NCBI GenBank assembly: GCA_025352795.1 | Contig: JANXSF010000003.1 | Span: 42,852 to 106,851 of the forward strand | DNA length: 64,000 nucleotides | Source of the DNA: Acidobacteriota bacterium | GTDB taxonomy: Bacteria > Acidobacteriota > Terriglobia > Bryobacterales > Bryobacteraceae | Direction of reading: 5' to 3' | Shown: positions 18,882-26,600 of the stretch, in pieces | How the letters are laid out: the number at the start of each line of letters is the position of its first letter | Numbering within the stretch: position 1 is the stretch's first letter | Program-made: the position numbers and the translations under genes | The notes under the pieces: model-generated | The model's input: only the letters and a program-made list of their open reading frames with translations | What the model was told of the DNA's origin: nothing | Database searches by the model: none

Positions 18882-19239
18882 TGAAATAATCCAAGTTCGA
18901 CTTATATGGATGGATGGCCGTATCTGGTTTGAACAATGTTCTTGGAACACCTGCGGAATCCGTTATTGCAAACGTATTCGACCCGGGGTTATAGAACACC
19001 TTGTCTCCATTTGGCCGCACCTTCGATAGAGTCCCGGGTGGAGGACTCTTTACGAACTGTTTAGCCGCGTCCACATACTGCTGAGCGTTAAGAAGATTCG
19101 GAAAATCATTCTTGTGCATGTTCCAATGATTTAGGGCGTTCTGAACAGACGTCATCTTCTTTGGTTGCGGTCCAAAATCCGAATCGGGCTGCGGCAGTTC
19201 CGAGGCGGGTAAACAGCACAGCCATTTGGGCATCACCAA
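18871..19239 (-). pseudogene. C-terminal tip of an Rhs/CDI-type polymorphic toxin, detached from its body
   Basis: Only the end of a large toxin is left. The region VQNALNHWNMHKNDFPNL...QYVDAAKQFV, then VRPNGDKVFYNPGSNTFAI and PRTLFKPD...YKSNLDYFNAQ, matches a C-terminal domain seen at the tips of Rhs and contact-dependent toxins. No Rhs core repeats or conserved pre-toxin motif are present upstream: the frame runs into unrelated sequence before about residue 30. An immunity-like gene overlaps its 3' end. The fragment could be a displaced 'orphan' cassette awaiting recombination or just a relic; it has no convincing start codon of its own. Confidence 0.55.
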
Positions 19240-19438
19240 CGATCGACTGAACAGCGACTATCGCTCCCGGAATAGGATCGTGAAGCAAATAACGGAAGAA
19301 AAACTCATCTCGCCGCCCGAGCCAACCAAGCTCGACAACCTTGGTGTTTCCGAAAGCGAAATTGTGTTGTGCGCTCATGCAGCCCTCAATAAAGTTCTTA
19401 CGTAGACATAATGCCAAGAACATCAGCTAAATACTGGC

Positions 19439-20164
19439 ATGAAATCTGCCATTTTCTCCATTTATAAAATTACAAACACGATCAACAACAAATCCTACGT
19501 GGGATTTACATCACAGGCTGTAAACAAACGATGGAATAATCACATCAGTGACTCACGCAAATCATCTCGTGCATTCCCCGCCGCCGTTCGCAAATACGGA
19601 AAAGACAATTTTGTGGTTGAAACTCTATACCAGTCAACTGAGTTTTCACATACCCTTGACATAATGGAAGAGCATTTCATCCGTAGTCACAATACCCATA
19701 TTCGTGGTGGGCAAGGCTACAACTTAAACTATGGCGGCAATGGACATTATGGACTTCAGCACAAAGCTCCAATGTCATTAGAACATCGAAACAAGATTCG
19801 TCAAGCCCATCTTGGTAAGTCTCTTTCTGAAGAACATAAAGCTAAAATTGCCGTAGGCGGAACAGGACGGAAACACACCCCAGAGACCATCACCAAGATG
19901 GAACAAGCCATTCGCTCAGAAGACTTCAAAGCAGCACGTCGAGCTTATCGATGGAATGACGAACAATACCAGAAGGCTAAACAACGGCCACGAGGTATGT
20001 GGACGCTTCAACGACCTGATGGCACAGTATTCAAAACAAATCACATAAATCATACCTGTTTAGAAAATGGTGTCAAATACCTCGCTCTCCATAACGCATT
20101 CAAAGAAGGGCGAGGCATCAATCGAGGCCCAACAAAAGGATGGAAGCTATTATCGTCCCTCTAA
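19439..20164 (+). CDS. Free-standing GIY-YIG homing endonuclease with NUMOD3 motifs
   Basis: A 241-residue protein, intact. The N-terminal GIY-YIG nuclease domain shows FSIYKITNTINNKSYVGFTS with the invariant arginine in NKRWNNHI and the glutamate in IMEEHFIRSHNT. The middle has NUMOD3-type DNA-binding repeats (SLEHRNKIRQAHLGKSLSEE and KHTPETITKM). The C-terminal part reads like a specificity domain (GMWTLQRPDGTVFKTNHINH). Such enzymes cut one DNA site and spread with phage genes. The codon use is more AT-rich than its neighbours, and phage-like remnants lie just downstream, so transfer from a phage is likely. Confidence 0.88.
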   Translation: MKSAIFSIYKITNTINNKSYVGFTSQAVNKRWNNHISDSRKSSRAFPAAVRKYGKDNFVVETLYQSTEFSHTLDIMEEHFIRSHNTHIRGGQGYNLNYGGNGHYGLQHKAPMSLEHRNKIRQAHLGKSLSEEHKAKIAVGGTGRKHTPETITKMEQAIRSEDFKAARRAYRWNDEQYQKAKQRPRGMWTLQRPDGTVFKTNHINHTCLENGVKYLALHNAFKEGRGINRGPTKGWKLLSSL

Positions 20165-20175
20165 AACCCCATCTG

Positions 20176-20636
20176 CTACTCCATTTTGAAATTGTGGGTC
20201 CTGGCTCTACCTACACGATGCCCTGAATACGGCGCAAGCTCAGTGCTTTCGGTCTTTGGTCCTGGCGGAAGGTCAATGTCGAAGACAGGCTCCGCAGTCT
20301 TACCTTTCCAGTCATCCGAAGGTCCGCTCCATTGTGAGGTTCCTGCGCCACTGGAGTCATCCCACGGAGGAGTGTCATCCGCCATGAAAGAACCACGCTG
20401 TGGCTCGGGTGCTACAGCAATATCTACATCAGCAGAAAGATCCTGTTTCATTGACGAATCTTCGTACAGCTTTTGCTTGCTGTAGTCCACGCCGATCACA
20501 AACTTGTTCGAAATCTTTCCATCTTTGTTGCGGAAGTTGGGTTGCCGTAGCGGTTCTTCAGGATCTTCACGATCAACTGATTCATGGTCGCCAGTTCATC
20601 ACTGCGAATCAGAGCGAACATGAAGTCAGCCGTTTA
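20176..20636 (-). pseudogene. C-terminal remnant of a phage-type DnaB replicative helicase
   Basis: Reading the minus strand from about 20636, one frame gives ADFMFALIRSDELATMNQL then IVKILKNRYGNP. After a single-base loss near 20538 the next frame continues NFRNKDGKISNKFVIGVDYS, then an acidic tail ending in HNFKME. The LNQ..VKILKNRYG...FVIGVD pattern is the end of DnaB-like hexameric helicases of phages and plasmids. The ATPase core is absent: the right-hand end is cut off where the VapC fragment begins. A replication gene tail next to a homing endonuclease suggests a decayed phage or plasmid replicon. Confidence 0.6.
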
Positions 20637-20908
20637 GTATTGGTAGACTCGATGTGTTCAGCAGAGCATCGAATCGTTACATTCCATTTACTGATGAAGC
20701 TCTCCACTTGTCAGCAGAATTGTGGGCAAAGGCTCGACAGGAAGGACGGCCAACTGCGGATTCAAAAGAACTCGATATCGATGTTAGTCTCGCTGCACAG
20801 GCCCTGTCATTCGGCGCGCCTGCAAGCGATGTTGTAATCGCGACAATGAACGCCAAGCGCCTAGCGCAGTTCGTCTCCGCAAAACACTGGACCGAGATTC
20901 TTCCTTGA
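20632..20908 (+). pseudogene. C-terminal fragment of a VapC-type PIN toxin
   Basis: The frame reads GRLDVFSRASNRYIPFTDEA, then LHLSAELWAKARQEGRPTAD, LDIDVSLAAQALSFG and ASDVVIATMNAKRLAQFV. This is the second half of a PIN-domain toxin, including the conserved D of D-x-D-V and the V-x-x-T-x-N-x-x-H/R-L block. The N-terminal half with the first catalytic aspartate (LLDTN) is missing, because the sequence joins the helicase remnant near 20632. No antitoxin gene is adjacent. Non-functional as it stands. Confidence 0.65.
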
Positions 20909-21066
20909 CCACATCGCTCGCCGCTCCAACGGCACGTTTATAAGTGGTTCTATCAGTTTCCTGAAAAGCAAACATGAAGCGGATGACCGCCCAGCTTTCG
21001 AGTTCGTCTTTTTGCACGTTGTTTCTGGGATTTACTTTGCGCTTACCCAGGTTGATTGTGCGGAGT
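20909..21066 (-). pseudogene. Unidentified coding remnant, possibly phage or plasmid derived
   Basis: On the minus strand a frame runs GKLKLRTINLGKRKVNPRNN, then VQKDELESWAVIRFMFAFQE and TDRTTYKRAVGAAS, then stops making sense. It has a protein-like composition with basic and acidic blocks and no start codon. I do not recognise the family. It lies on the same strand as the DnaB-like remnant, separated from it by the VapC fragment, so both may derive from one element. Confidence 0.3.
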
Positions 21067-21095
21067 TTTAATTTTCCCGTTCAAGGTCTCGACGT

Positions 21096-21538
21096 AAATT
21101 TTTGGTAGGTCTGAGGCCGAAGCAAGCGGCAAGAGGCCCGATTTCGTGCCTCTATCAGATTCTTCGATAGGATCCTATGCCGCCGACTATTATGGGGAGA
21201 ACGGAGAGCCGTACGGCTTCCGTAAGATCTTAGTTGTGGAGTTGAAGCGCGGTGGTTTCACAATAACTCAAGCTGAAATGGATCAGGCTCGTGATTATAT
21301 TAAGGAAATTCGTTCTGCGGGTTGTGTGGACAAGCAAACTCAGATGGAAGCTTATATTCTCGGATCGAAGATGGAGGAAGGCCTTGAGCCCACAATTATC
21401 GGAAACTCTGCAAGACTCAATCCAATGATTTACGGCAATCTACTAAGTGGAGCACATGCGCGTACCTTCCACTTGCATCGGCAAATTGAAGCTTCGCGGC
21501 CACTTACAGAAGTGGATCCTGAACTGAAAATTGTTTAG
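21096..21538 (+). pseudogene. C-terminal fragment of an ATPase-associated PD-(D/E)XK-like nuclease domain
   Basis: The frame is open from just after a stop at about 21095 and reads EASGKRPDFVPLSDSSIGSY, then YGFRKILVVELKRGGFTITQ and AEMDQARDYIKEI. The RPDF...(18 residues)...ILVVELKRGG spacing is the D...E-x-K core of PD-(D/E)XK nucleases, and the following Q-x-x-x-Y helix is usual for restriction-like domains. An upstream portion (in relatives often a GHKL ATPase) is missing and no start codon with a ribosome site is present. I consider it a truncated restriction- or defence-type gene; activity is doubtful. Confidence 0.5.
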
Positions 21539-21918
21539 ATACCCCGGAACAAATGGAATTACTGCGAACTGATTAACCTAATGGGAAAACCCCGGGCAGC
21601 CTGATCTCACAACTTCTCATCCTGGCAATACTGAGGCGATGCGCACTGTCCCCTTTTTGGTTCTTCCCACATTCTTCCTGCAACGACCGGGCTTCTCCAG
21701 CTTGGCGCTCAACGTCGCGACTTCAACATCACTTGCAGGCGCTCCTAATGATCGAGTGCTCAGCGACAACTGGAGGAGCTGGCTAGAACAAAAGCGTACT
21801 AGTTTCATTGGGTTTTGGAGCCAGGCACGATGACAACATTTCTGGGCAGTTGCGATTGGTCGATCCCTATTTTCCGTTCGCGATGAGATCACCTGCCGTT
21901 TCCAGCATAATAAAAATA
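21539..21918. other. Gap of 380 bp, no supported gene
   Basis: Short frames only. The promoter of the DUF1080 gene should lie in the last 100 bases before 21919. A GAPASDVEVAT-like string can be read on the minus strand and vaguely recalls the VapC end, but it is too short to support a feature. Confidence 0.4.
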
Positions 21919-22542
21919 ATGGAAATTACACGGCGCTTTGTATTGGTCAGCGTATTGCTTCAGGGCATCGCCGCTGCACAGTCCACCACGACTCAGTGGA
22001 CATCCATGTTCAATGGTAAATCCCTCCACGGCTGGAAAGAAGCTTCATTCGGCGGGCACGGTCTGGTTGTCATTAAAAATGGGATGATCGTCATCGGCAA
22101 AGGCCGCATGACGGGCGTTACTTGGGCTGGTGAATTTCCTAAGTCTGGCTATGAAATCCGCTTCGAAGCCGCACGCTTTGAAGGGAATGATTTCTTCGCC
22201 GGACTTACGTTTCCCGTCAACGATACGTTTTGTTCGTGGATCAACGGTGGTTGGGGCGGAACGGTTGTTGGCATATCGAACCTGGATTTCGACGACGCTT
22301 CTGAGAACGACACCTCTACAGTGAAAGAATTCGTACAAGGTCGCTGGTACAAGTTTCGCCTTTCTGTCAAGGAAAACCGGATTCAGGCCTGGATCGACGA
22401 TGTGGTAATCATTGATGCCGATATCAAAGGTCGCCGCGTTGGGCTGCGCGGAAATGAGATGGACCCTTCCACCCCGCTGGGGTTTGCAACCTATTCGACA
22501 GTGGCAGGGTTGCGCAACATCGAGTTCCGGCTGATCCAATAA
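21919..22542 (+). CDS. Secreted DUF1080 (3-keto-disaccharide hydrolase-like) protein
   Basis: A 207-residue protein with signal peptide MEITRRFVLVSVLLQGIAAAQ and one DUF1080 domain: WTSMFNGKSLHGWKEA at the start of the domain, FAGLTFPVNDTFCSWINGGWGG in the middle and RWYKFRLSVKENRIQAWIDD near the end. The fold is a concanavalin-like beta sandwich, and characterised members act on 3-keto sugars or bind glycans. I chose ATG 21919 because it begins the signal peptide; a longer frame to 21808 has no such start. It precedes a Gfo/Idh/MocA oxidoreductase by 67 bp, a common partner, which suggests joint use in oxidation and cleavage of sugars outside the cytoplasm. Confidence 0.86.
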   Translation: MEITRRFVLVSVLLQGIAAAQSTTTQWTSMFNGKSLHGWKEASFGGHGLVVIKNGMIVIGKGRMTGVTWAGEFPKSGYEIRFEAARFEGNDFFAGLTFPVNDTFCSWINGGWGGTVVGISNLDFDDASENDTSTVKEFVQGRWYKFRLSVKENRIQAWIDDVVIIDADIKGRRVGLRGNEMDPSTPLGFATYSTVAGLRNIEFRLIQ

Positions 22543-22609
22543 GACCGGCCTCGTGGTCTGTCATAGCTGTATAATTAAACCGATCAAAGCTACGTTTTAA
22601 GGAGAGTCA

Positions 22610-23905
22610 ATGAATCGACGCTATTTCATGATGGGTTCGGCGGCGGCGGCAACCCAAATTGTTCGAGCCCAAAAAAGCCCCAATGATACTGTGCGTGTCG
22701 CCGTGGTTGGTTGTGGCGGACGCGGTGGCAGCCACATGAGCGCCTGGACGTCCCAGCCCAATGTGGAATTGGCGGCCCTGGTGGATGTGGATGATTCCCA
22801 TTCCGAACGGTTCCTTGGAACTCTGGCCAAGGGCAACAAGAAATCTGTACCAGTATTTCGCGATATCCGCAAAGTGCTGGAGGACAAAAACATTGACGCT
22901 GTCTCCATTGCCAGCCCGAACCACTGGCATACTCTGCAGACTATCTGGGCCTGCCAGGCGGGCAAAGACGTCTATGTGGAAAAGCCTTGTTCCCATAACG
23001 TGTTCGAATCGAAGCAGATTGTGGCGGCGGCGCGAAAGTATGATCGCGTGGTGCAGATGGGTAGCCAAAGCCGTTCCTCACCGGCGCTGCAGGAAGCGGT
23101 GAGCAAGATGCGCGCCGGTGAATTCGGCGAGATTTACATGTCGCGGGGGCTCTGTTTCAAGGCTCGCAACACCATTGGCAAGACACCCGTTGAGAAGGTT
23201 CCGCTGGGCGTGGATTACGATATGTGGACCGGACCAGCCCCTTTGCGTCCGTTCACGAAGAACCGTTTCCACTATAACTGGCATTGGTTTTGGGACACCG
23301 GCAATGGCGACCTTGGCAATCAGGGAATCCACGAGGTGGACATTGCACGCTGGGGCTTGGGTGTGACACATCCAACCAAGGTCAGTTCCATTGGCGGCAA
23401 GTTCATGTTCGACGACGATCAGGAAACGCCCAACACAATCACTTCGTCCTTTGAGTTCAATGTTGGCGGCAAGCCGAAGATGATGACCTTTGAGGTGCGT
23501 CACTGGTATAGCAATCACGAAGCCGGCATCAATGGGGAGCGGGCTGGCAACACCATCGGGAACACGTTTTACGGCTCCAATGGGTATGTTGTGATCGACA
23601 ATTACAACAAGTACACCAGCTTCATGGGAAGCGACGGGAAACCTGGTCCGGCCAGGACCGAGCGGGACCATCACTTTGAAAACTTCATCACGGGCATGCG
23701 TAGCCGTAAGCGGGAAGATCTAAATGCTGAGATTGAAGAAGGGGCAATGAGTTGTGTGTTGATGCACCTTGCCAATGTCAGCTACCGCTTGGGGCGGACG
23801 TTGCATTGGGATGAGAAGACGTGGACGGTTAAGGGTGATGCTGAGGCGAACAAGATGCTGACGCGTGAGTATCGGAAACCGTATGTTGTTCCAGAGAAGG
23901 TTTAG
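22610..23905 (+). CDS. Gfo/Idh/MocA-family oxidoreductase, probably Tat-exported
   Basis: A 431-residue NAD(P)-dependent oxidoreductase. The N-terminus MNRRYFMMGSAAAATQ fits a twin-arginine signal (RRYFM). The Rossmann motif is VAVVGCGGRGGSHMSAW near residue 32, and the family's EKP motif (GKDVYVEKPCSHN) with SIASPNHWH before it lies near 120. The FHYNWHWFWDTGNGDLGNQG block is typical of the large acidobacterial and planctomycete secreted branch. An AAGGAGAG ribosome site sits before the ATG. It follows the DUF1080 gene. A paralogue is at 33021-34388. Exact substrate unknown. Confidence 0.9.
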   Translation: MNRRYFMMGSAAAATQIVRAQKSPNDTVRVAVVGCGGRGGSHMSAWTSQPNVELAALVDVDDSHSERFLGTLAKGNKKSVPVFRDIRKVLEDKNIDAVSIASPNHWHTLQTIWACQAGKDVYVEKPCSHNVFESKQIVAAARKYDRVVQMGSQSRSSPALQEAVSKMRAGEFGEIYMSRGLCFKARNTIGKTPVEKVPLGVDYDMWTGPAPLRPFTKNRFHYNWHWFWDTGNGDLGNQGIHEVDIARWGLGVTHPTKVSSIGGKFMFDDDQETPNTITSSFEFNVGGKPKMMTFEVRHWYSNHEAGINGERAGNTIGNTFYGSNGYVVIDNYNKYTSFMGSDGKPGPARTERDHHFENFITGMRSRKREDLNAEIEEGAMSCVLMHLANVSYRLGRTLHWDEKTWTVKGDAEANKMLTREYRKPYVVPEKV

Positions 23906-24052
23906 GGGTTGGCTGGAGGAAATGGAGGAAGCGTCATTAAGGCGCTTTCAAGAGTTTTGTGTAAACGGTTCTCCATTTTTCCAACTTTGCTTCTCACCGG
24001 AGCCGCCTGTCGCAATCGAAGCCTAGCAGATTGGCACGGGTTTTGAATACAA

Positions 24053-24086
24053 GGGGTCAATACAGGGGGTCAATACAGGGGGTCAA
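24053..24086. repeat. Tandem repeat of a 13 bp unit GGGGTCAATACAG
   Basis: Two full units and the first eight bases of a third run head to tail (24053, 24066, 24079). The third unit merges into the left inverted end of the RAYT element, so the array may be made by repeated use of that end. Confidence 0.8.
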
Positions 24087-24896
24087 AGACCTCAAATCCC
24101 TCAGTAAGGCTGAAGATTCCCCCTCTAAAACAACCTAACCCGTTAAGATACAGCCACTTTGGCCAGAAGCGCTTGTCGACCTGGGAGCTTTCGCCGTGCC
24201 TCAACGGCGAACTCCAGTTCCAACCTTTTCAGGAATTCTTCACTGCCTATAGGACGCCCAGTTAGTGTCCCTTCCCGGATGCGCTCGAACAATGCTGCGC
24301 CGTGTAAACCCATGTCAAGGCAGCGTTTCCAGCTCTCCGGCGTGTGTTGTTCCCGCCATGCAACCAAGTCAAGAAATGAGCCCGTAACCCCTCCAAGATG
24401 CGCCGACGCACTTGACCATCGCCATTGCACCGGATCCCCAACCAAGCCTGCTCGTAAGGGATTTTGTTCGACATAAACCATACTTGCACAGAAATGTTCT
24501 TCATCCAGCGGAACCGAATGATAACGGGCCTGCCAAAGGTGTCCCGTGCGACGCAAACGTAAGTGCACAGCCCGAGCATAGTCGCTGTGAACCCGCTGGA
24601 GAAGCCGTCCCAGCGCTTTGGTGTCATGTGGTGTTGCGATCAGATGTACATGGTTAGGCATCAAGCAGTACGCAAGGATCGACACCCCAAAGTGGCGCGA
24701 GTACTCACCCAGTAAGTCCAAGTAAAGACGGTAGTCTTCAGCACGAAAGAAGGTCTTTTGCAGGTATTTTCACGTTGAGTAATGTGGTGAGGCAAGCCAG
24801 GGAGAACAATGTGAGCAGCGCGGGGCATATACCTATATAGTGGCTTCTTGGGCGGAATTTCTCAGCCGGATATCGGGAATTGAGGTCTCTGTCCCC
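24079..24896. mobile_element. RAYT transposase element bounded by 22 bp inverted repeats
   Basis: The left end at 24079-24100 (GGGGTCAAAGACCTC then AAATCCC) and the right end at 24875-24896 (GGGAATTGAGGTCTC then TGTCCCC) match as inverted repeats at 19 of 22 positions. They enclose a single gene for a Y1-type (REP-associated tyrosine) transposase on the minus strand. This places the element borders at about 24079 and 24896. Confidence 0.65.
24143..24828 (-). pseudogene. REP-associated tyrosine transposase (RAYT, Y1_Tnp), frameshifted near its start
   Basis: The main frame (24143-24721) holds the family signature: YCLMPNHVHLIATP with the HxH of HUH/Y1 enzymes, then TGHLWQARYHSVPLDEEHF and the tyrosine in YVEQNPLRAGLV. 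The expected N-terminus is found upstream in another frame: from ATG 24828 it reads MPRAAHIVLPGLPHHITQRE, and after a one-base shift near 24775 continues LQKTFFRAEDYRLYLDLLGE into the main frame. The gene is therefore complete but for one indel. RAYTs handle REP/REPIN hairpins, and hairpin repeats at 41.4 and 46.8 kb fit that role. Function of this copy is uncertain. Confidence 0.8.
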
Positions 24897-24970
24897 GCTG
24901 GGATTGTCAAGTTGGGCGGACTTGCTACAATATCGGGAGCGAAACGGACGCTTCGTCGGGGAGGATTTGG

Positions 24971-25669
24971 ATGCACTATTTTCGTGGTCTACGTTTGATT
25001 AACGTGAAAGCTATCGGATGCATGGTATGGGCCTTCGGTTTTCTAGTGGGAACGCAGTCATCGGGCCGCGCTCAGCAAGCTCAAAGGGCTCCACAGCCAG
25101 CGCAGCGGAATCAAGTAGAGGAGATTTACATTGTGCGCTCAGTTCGTGAATCCAGAGTCGAGCCAACAGAATTTTGCATACAGGCAAGAACCGGCTTTAA
25201 ATCCACAATCGAAGATCAATACACATTCCGATCAATCGCCGTCAGAACCGATGACGGGCGCATAACGAACGAGAACGTGAAAACTATCGGCAGCGGCCAT
25301 GGATGCTTTGGACCAATTGCGGAAACTACACCCGCCCCAGCTTCACAATCAGGCACTAGCTCAAGTCCGGAATCGCCCCTGAAGAACTCTGCCAATGTTA
25401 ACTTCTACTTGGAACTCACCCTGGGTAAAACTACTCTCAAGGGAATTGGCGAGTGCCGCCAAACGAAGTCCGATTTCCCGGAGCGAGGCCTAACCGTCTA
25501 TCGCTGCTTTCTTGATTTGTCGGACCCCCTTGGTCGGTACATCGGCGGCCAGTTGACGACCAACACAATGAACTCCGTCAAGCTCCTGGGTGTGGATTCA
25601 GAACCGACGGGGTATGCCCAACCTTCGATTGCCACAATTCGACTTTGGAAGAAACGGACGGGACGCTAG
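24971..25669 (+). CDS. Exported protein of unknown function (232 aa)
   Basis: The N-terminus has a long hydrophobic segment (VKAIGCMVWAFGFLVGTQSSGRAQ) that reads as a signal peptide, then a glutamine/proline-rich linker QQAQRAPQPAQRN. The body contains two cysteine-bearing blocks, EPTEFCIQARTGF and GSGHGCFGPIAE, a serine-rich low-complexity stretch and a second beta-rich part with GIGECRQTKSDF and VYRCFLDLSDPLG. I do not recognise the family. It lies alone between the RAYT element and repeat copy B, so it may have come with the accessory region. Confidence 0.6.
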   Translation: MHYFRGLRLINVKAIGCMVWAFGFLVGTQSSGRAQQAQRAPQPAQRNQVEEIYIVRSVRESRVEPTEFCIQARTGFKSTIEDQYTFRSIAVRTDDGRITNENVKTIGSGHGCFGPIAETTPAPASQSGTSSSPESPLKNSANVNFYLELTLGKTTLKGIGECRQTKSDFPERGLTVYRCFLDLSDPLGRYIGGQLTTNTMNSVKLLGVDSEPTGYAQPSIATIRLWKKRTGR

Positions 25670-25795
25670 GCGTACTGGTCACCGCCCCAAGCCCTATCGC
25701 CTCCACTTGCTGTCTGTTCATAACGGTCCCTCCTAACTACCGCTCTGGAGCAAGGGCCGACTCATCAACGTGTTAACCAACTGGCAAGCGGATTT

Positions 25796-26175
25796 GGAAA
25801 TACTGGGTCGAAATACTGGAAATACTGGGTAAGCCTGAACTTACACCTTATCGACTCACTAATAAAGAGGCAGAGCCGAGTGGCACAATTTTCGTGTTTA
25901 TACGGGATGCAAAAAAGGACAATTTTACAGCTCTTTAGGCGAGTTTTGACTTTTATATCGAGGATGTCGCTTTGTTCGAGCTCGCAGATTCCGACTTGCC
26001 TCGACAGGTGTTACCGGGGGTTCGCTCGCAGTCGGATGTTGAACTAAGCCATAACTTATTCAAACTAATAACCTTATGTGATTGATTTCAAATTCTGCAG
26101 AAACTAGGAATAGTGCCAGTTTGCTCTGCCTCCGTTTCACATCATGGTTAAAGGGTAAGTTCAGGCTGACCCAGT
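25796..26175 (-). repeat. Copy B of the ~350 bp repeat, inverted relative to copy A
   Basis: Core 25866-26133: GAGGCAGAGCCGAGTGGCAC at the left, GCTCTGCCTCC at the right. Blocks shared with copy A include AACTAAGCCATAACTTATTC and CGCCTAAAGAGCTGTAAAA in reverse. The left flank has two AATACTGGGTC units; the right flank has TTCAGGCTGACCCAGTTC. Identity to copy A is roughly 85-90% by eye over 350 bp. The pair encloses about 7.3 kb of accessory DNA. Confidence 0.75.
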
Positions 26176-26200
26176 TCATCCGACCCAGTTCTTCCGACCC

Positions 26201-26563
26201 CTACAGCGATGCCTGTCCAATCTTATAAATAGGGCCGTGGTTATCGCAATGGCCATTGTGATGGTGATGCAAATGGTCGCCGACTAAGTAATCTACGTGA
26301 TCGCCGTGGGGCACTGCTTCGTGGCCGCAACCTTCGCCGTGAATGTGCGTGGCGTCGTGATGGGCGCAATGGTGCGGAAGGCAATCGGCGGGGTTCATTG
26401 CGGATATTTCAATGACATGTTCGTCGAAATGGTCGCCATGGGGGCTGTGCAGGTGGCCGTCGTGCAAATAATCGGTATGATCGCCGTGGCGGATGGCCGT
26501 ATGTCCGCAGCCGTCGCCGTGGACGTGGGAGTGCAGTTCATGGAATTTGTGATGATGGCGCAT
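26201..26563 (-). CDS. Histidine-rich metal-binding protein
   Basis: With the start at ATG 26563 (MRHHHKFHELHSHVHG) the protein has 120 residues, of which more than a quarter are histidine. It contains two diverged copies of a unit HVHGDGCGHTAIRHGDHTDY and HIHGEGCGHEAVPHGDHVDY, each followed by GHLH- or DHLHHHHNGH-type clusters. No membrane segment or signal peptide is seen, so a cytoplasmic zinc, nickel or cobalt store or chaperone is likely. It is divergent from a zinc-type P1B ATPase with only 37 bp between the two starts, so both must share a control region and probably a metal-responsive promoter. Confidence 0.75.
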   Translation of the reverse strand: MRHHHKFHELHSHVHGDGCGHTAIRHGDHTDYLHDGHLHSPHGDHFDEHVIEISAMNPADCLPHHCAHHDATHIHGEGCGHEAVPHGDHVDYLVGDHLHHHHNGHCDNHGPIYKIGQASL

Positions 26564-26600
26564 GACAATGCCTTCTACAATAAGAGTAACACCCCTATAA

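Noticed and set aside
21617..21892. Second VapC-like fragment on the minus strand (GAPASDVEVAT)
   Set aside because: Only about 11 residues recall VapC, and the rest of the frame has no PIN features.
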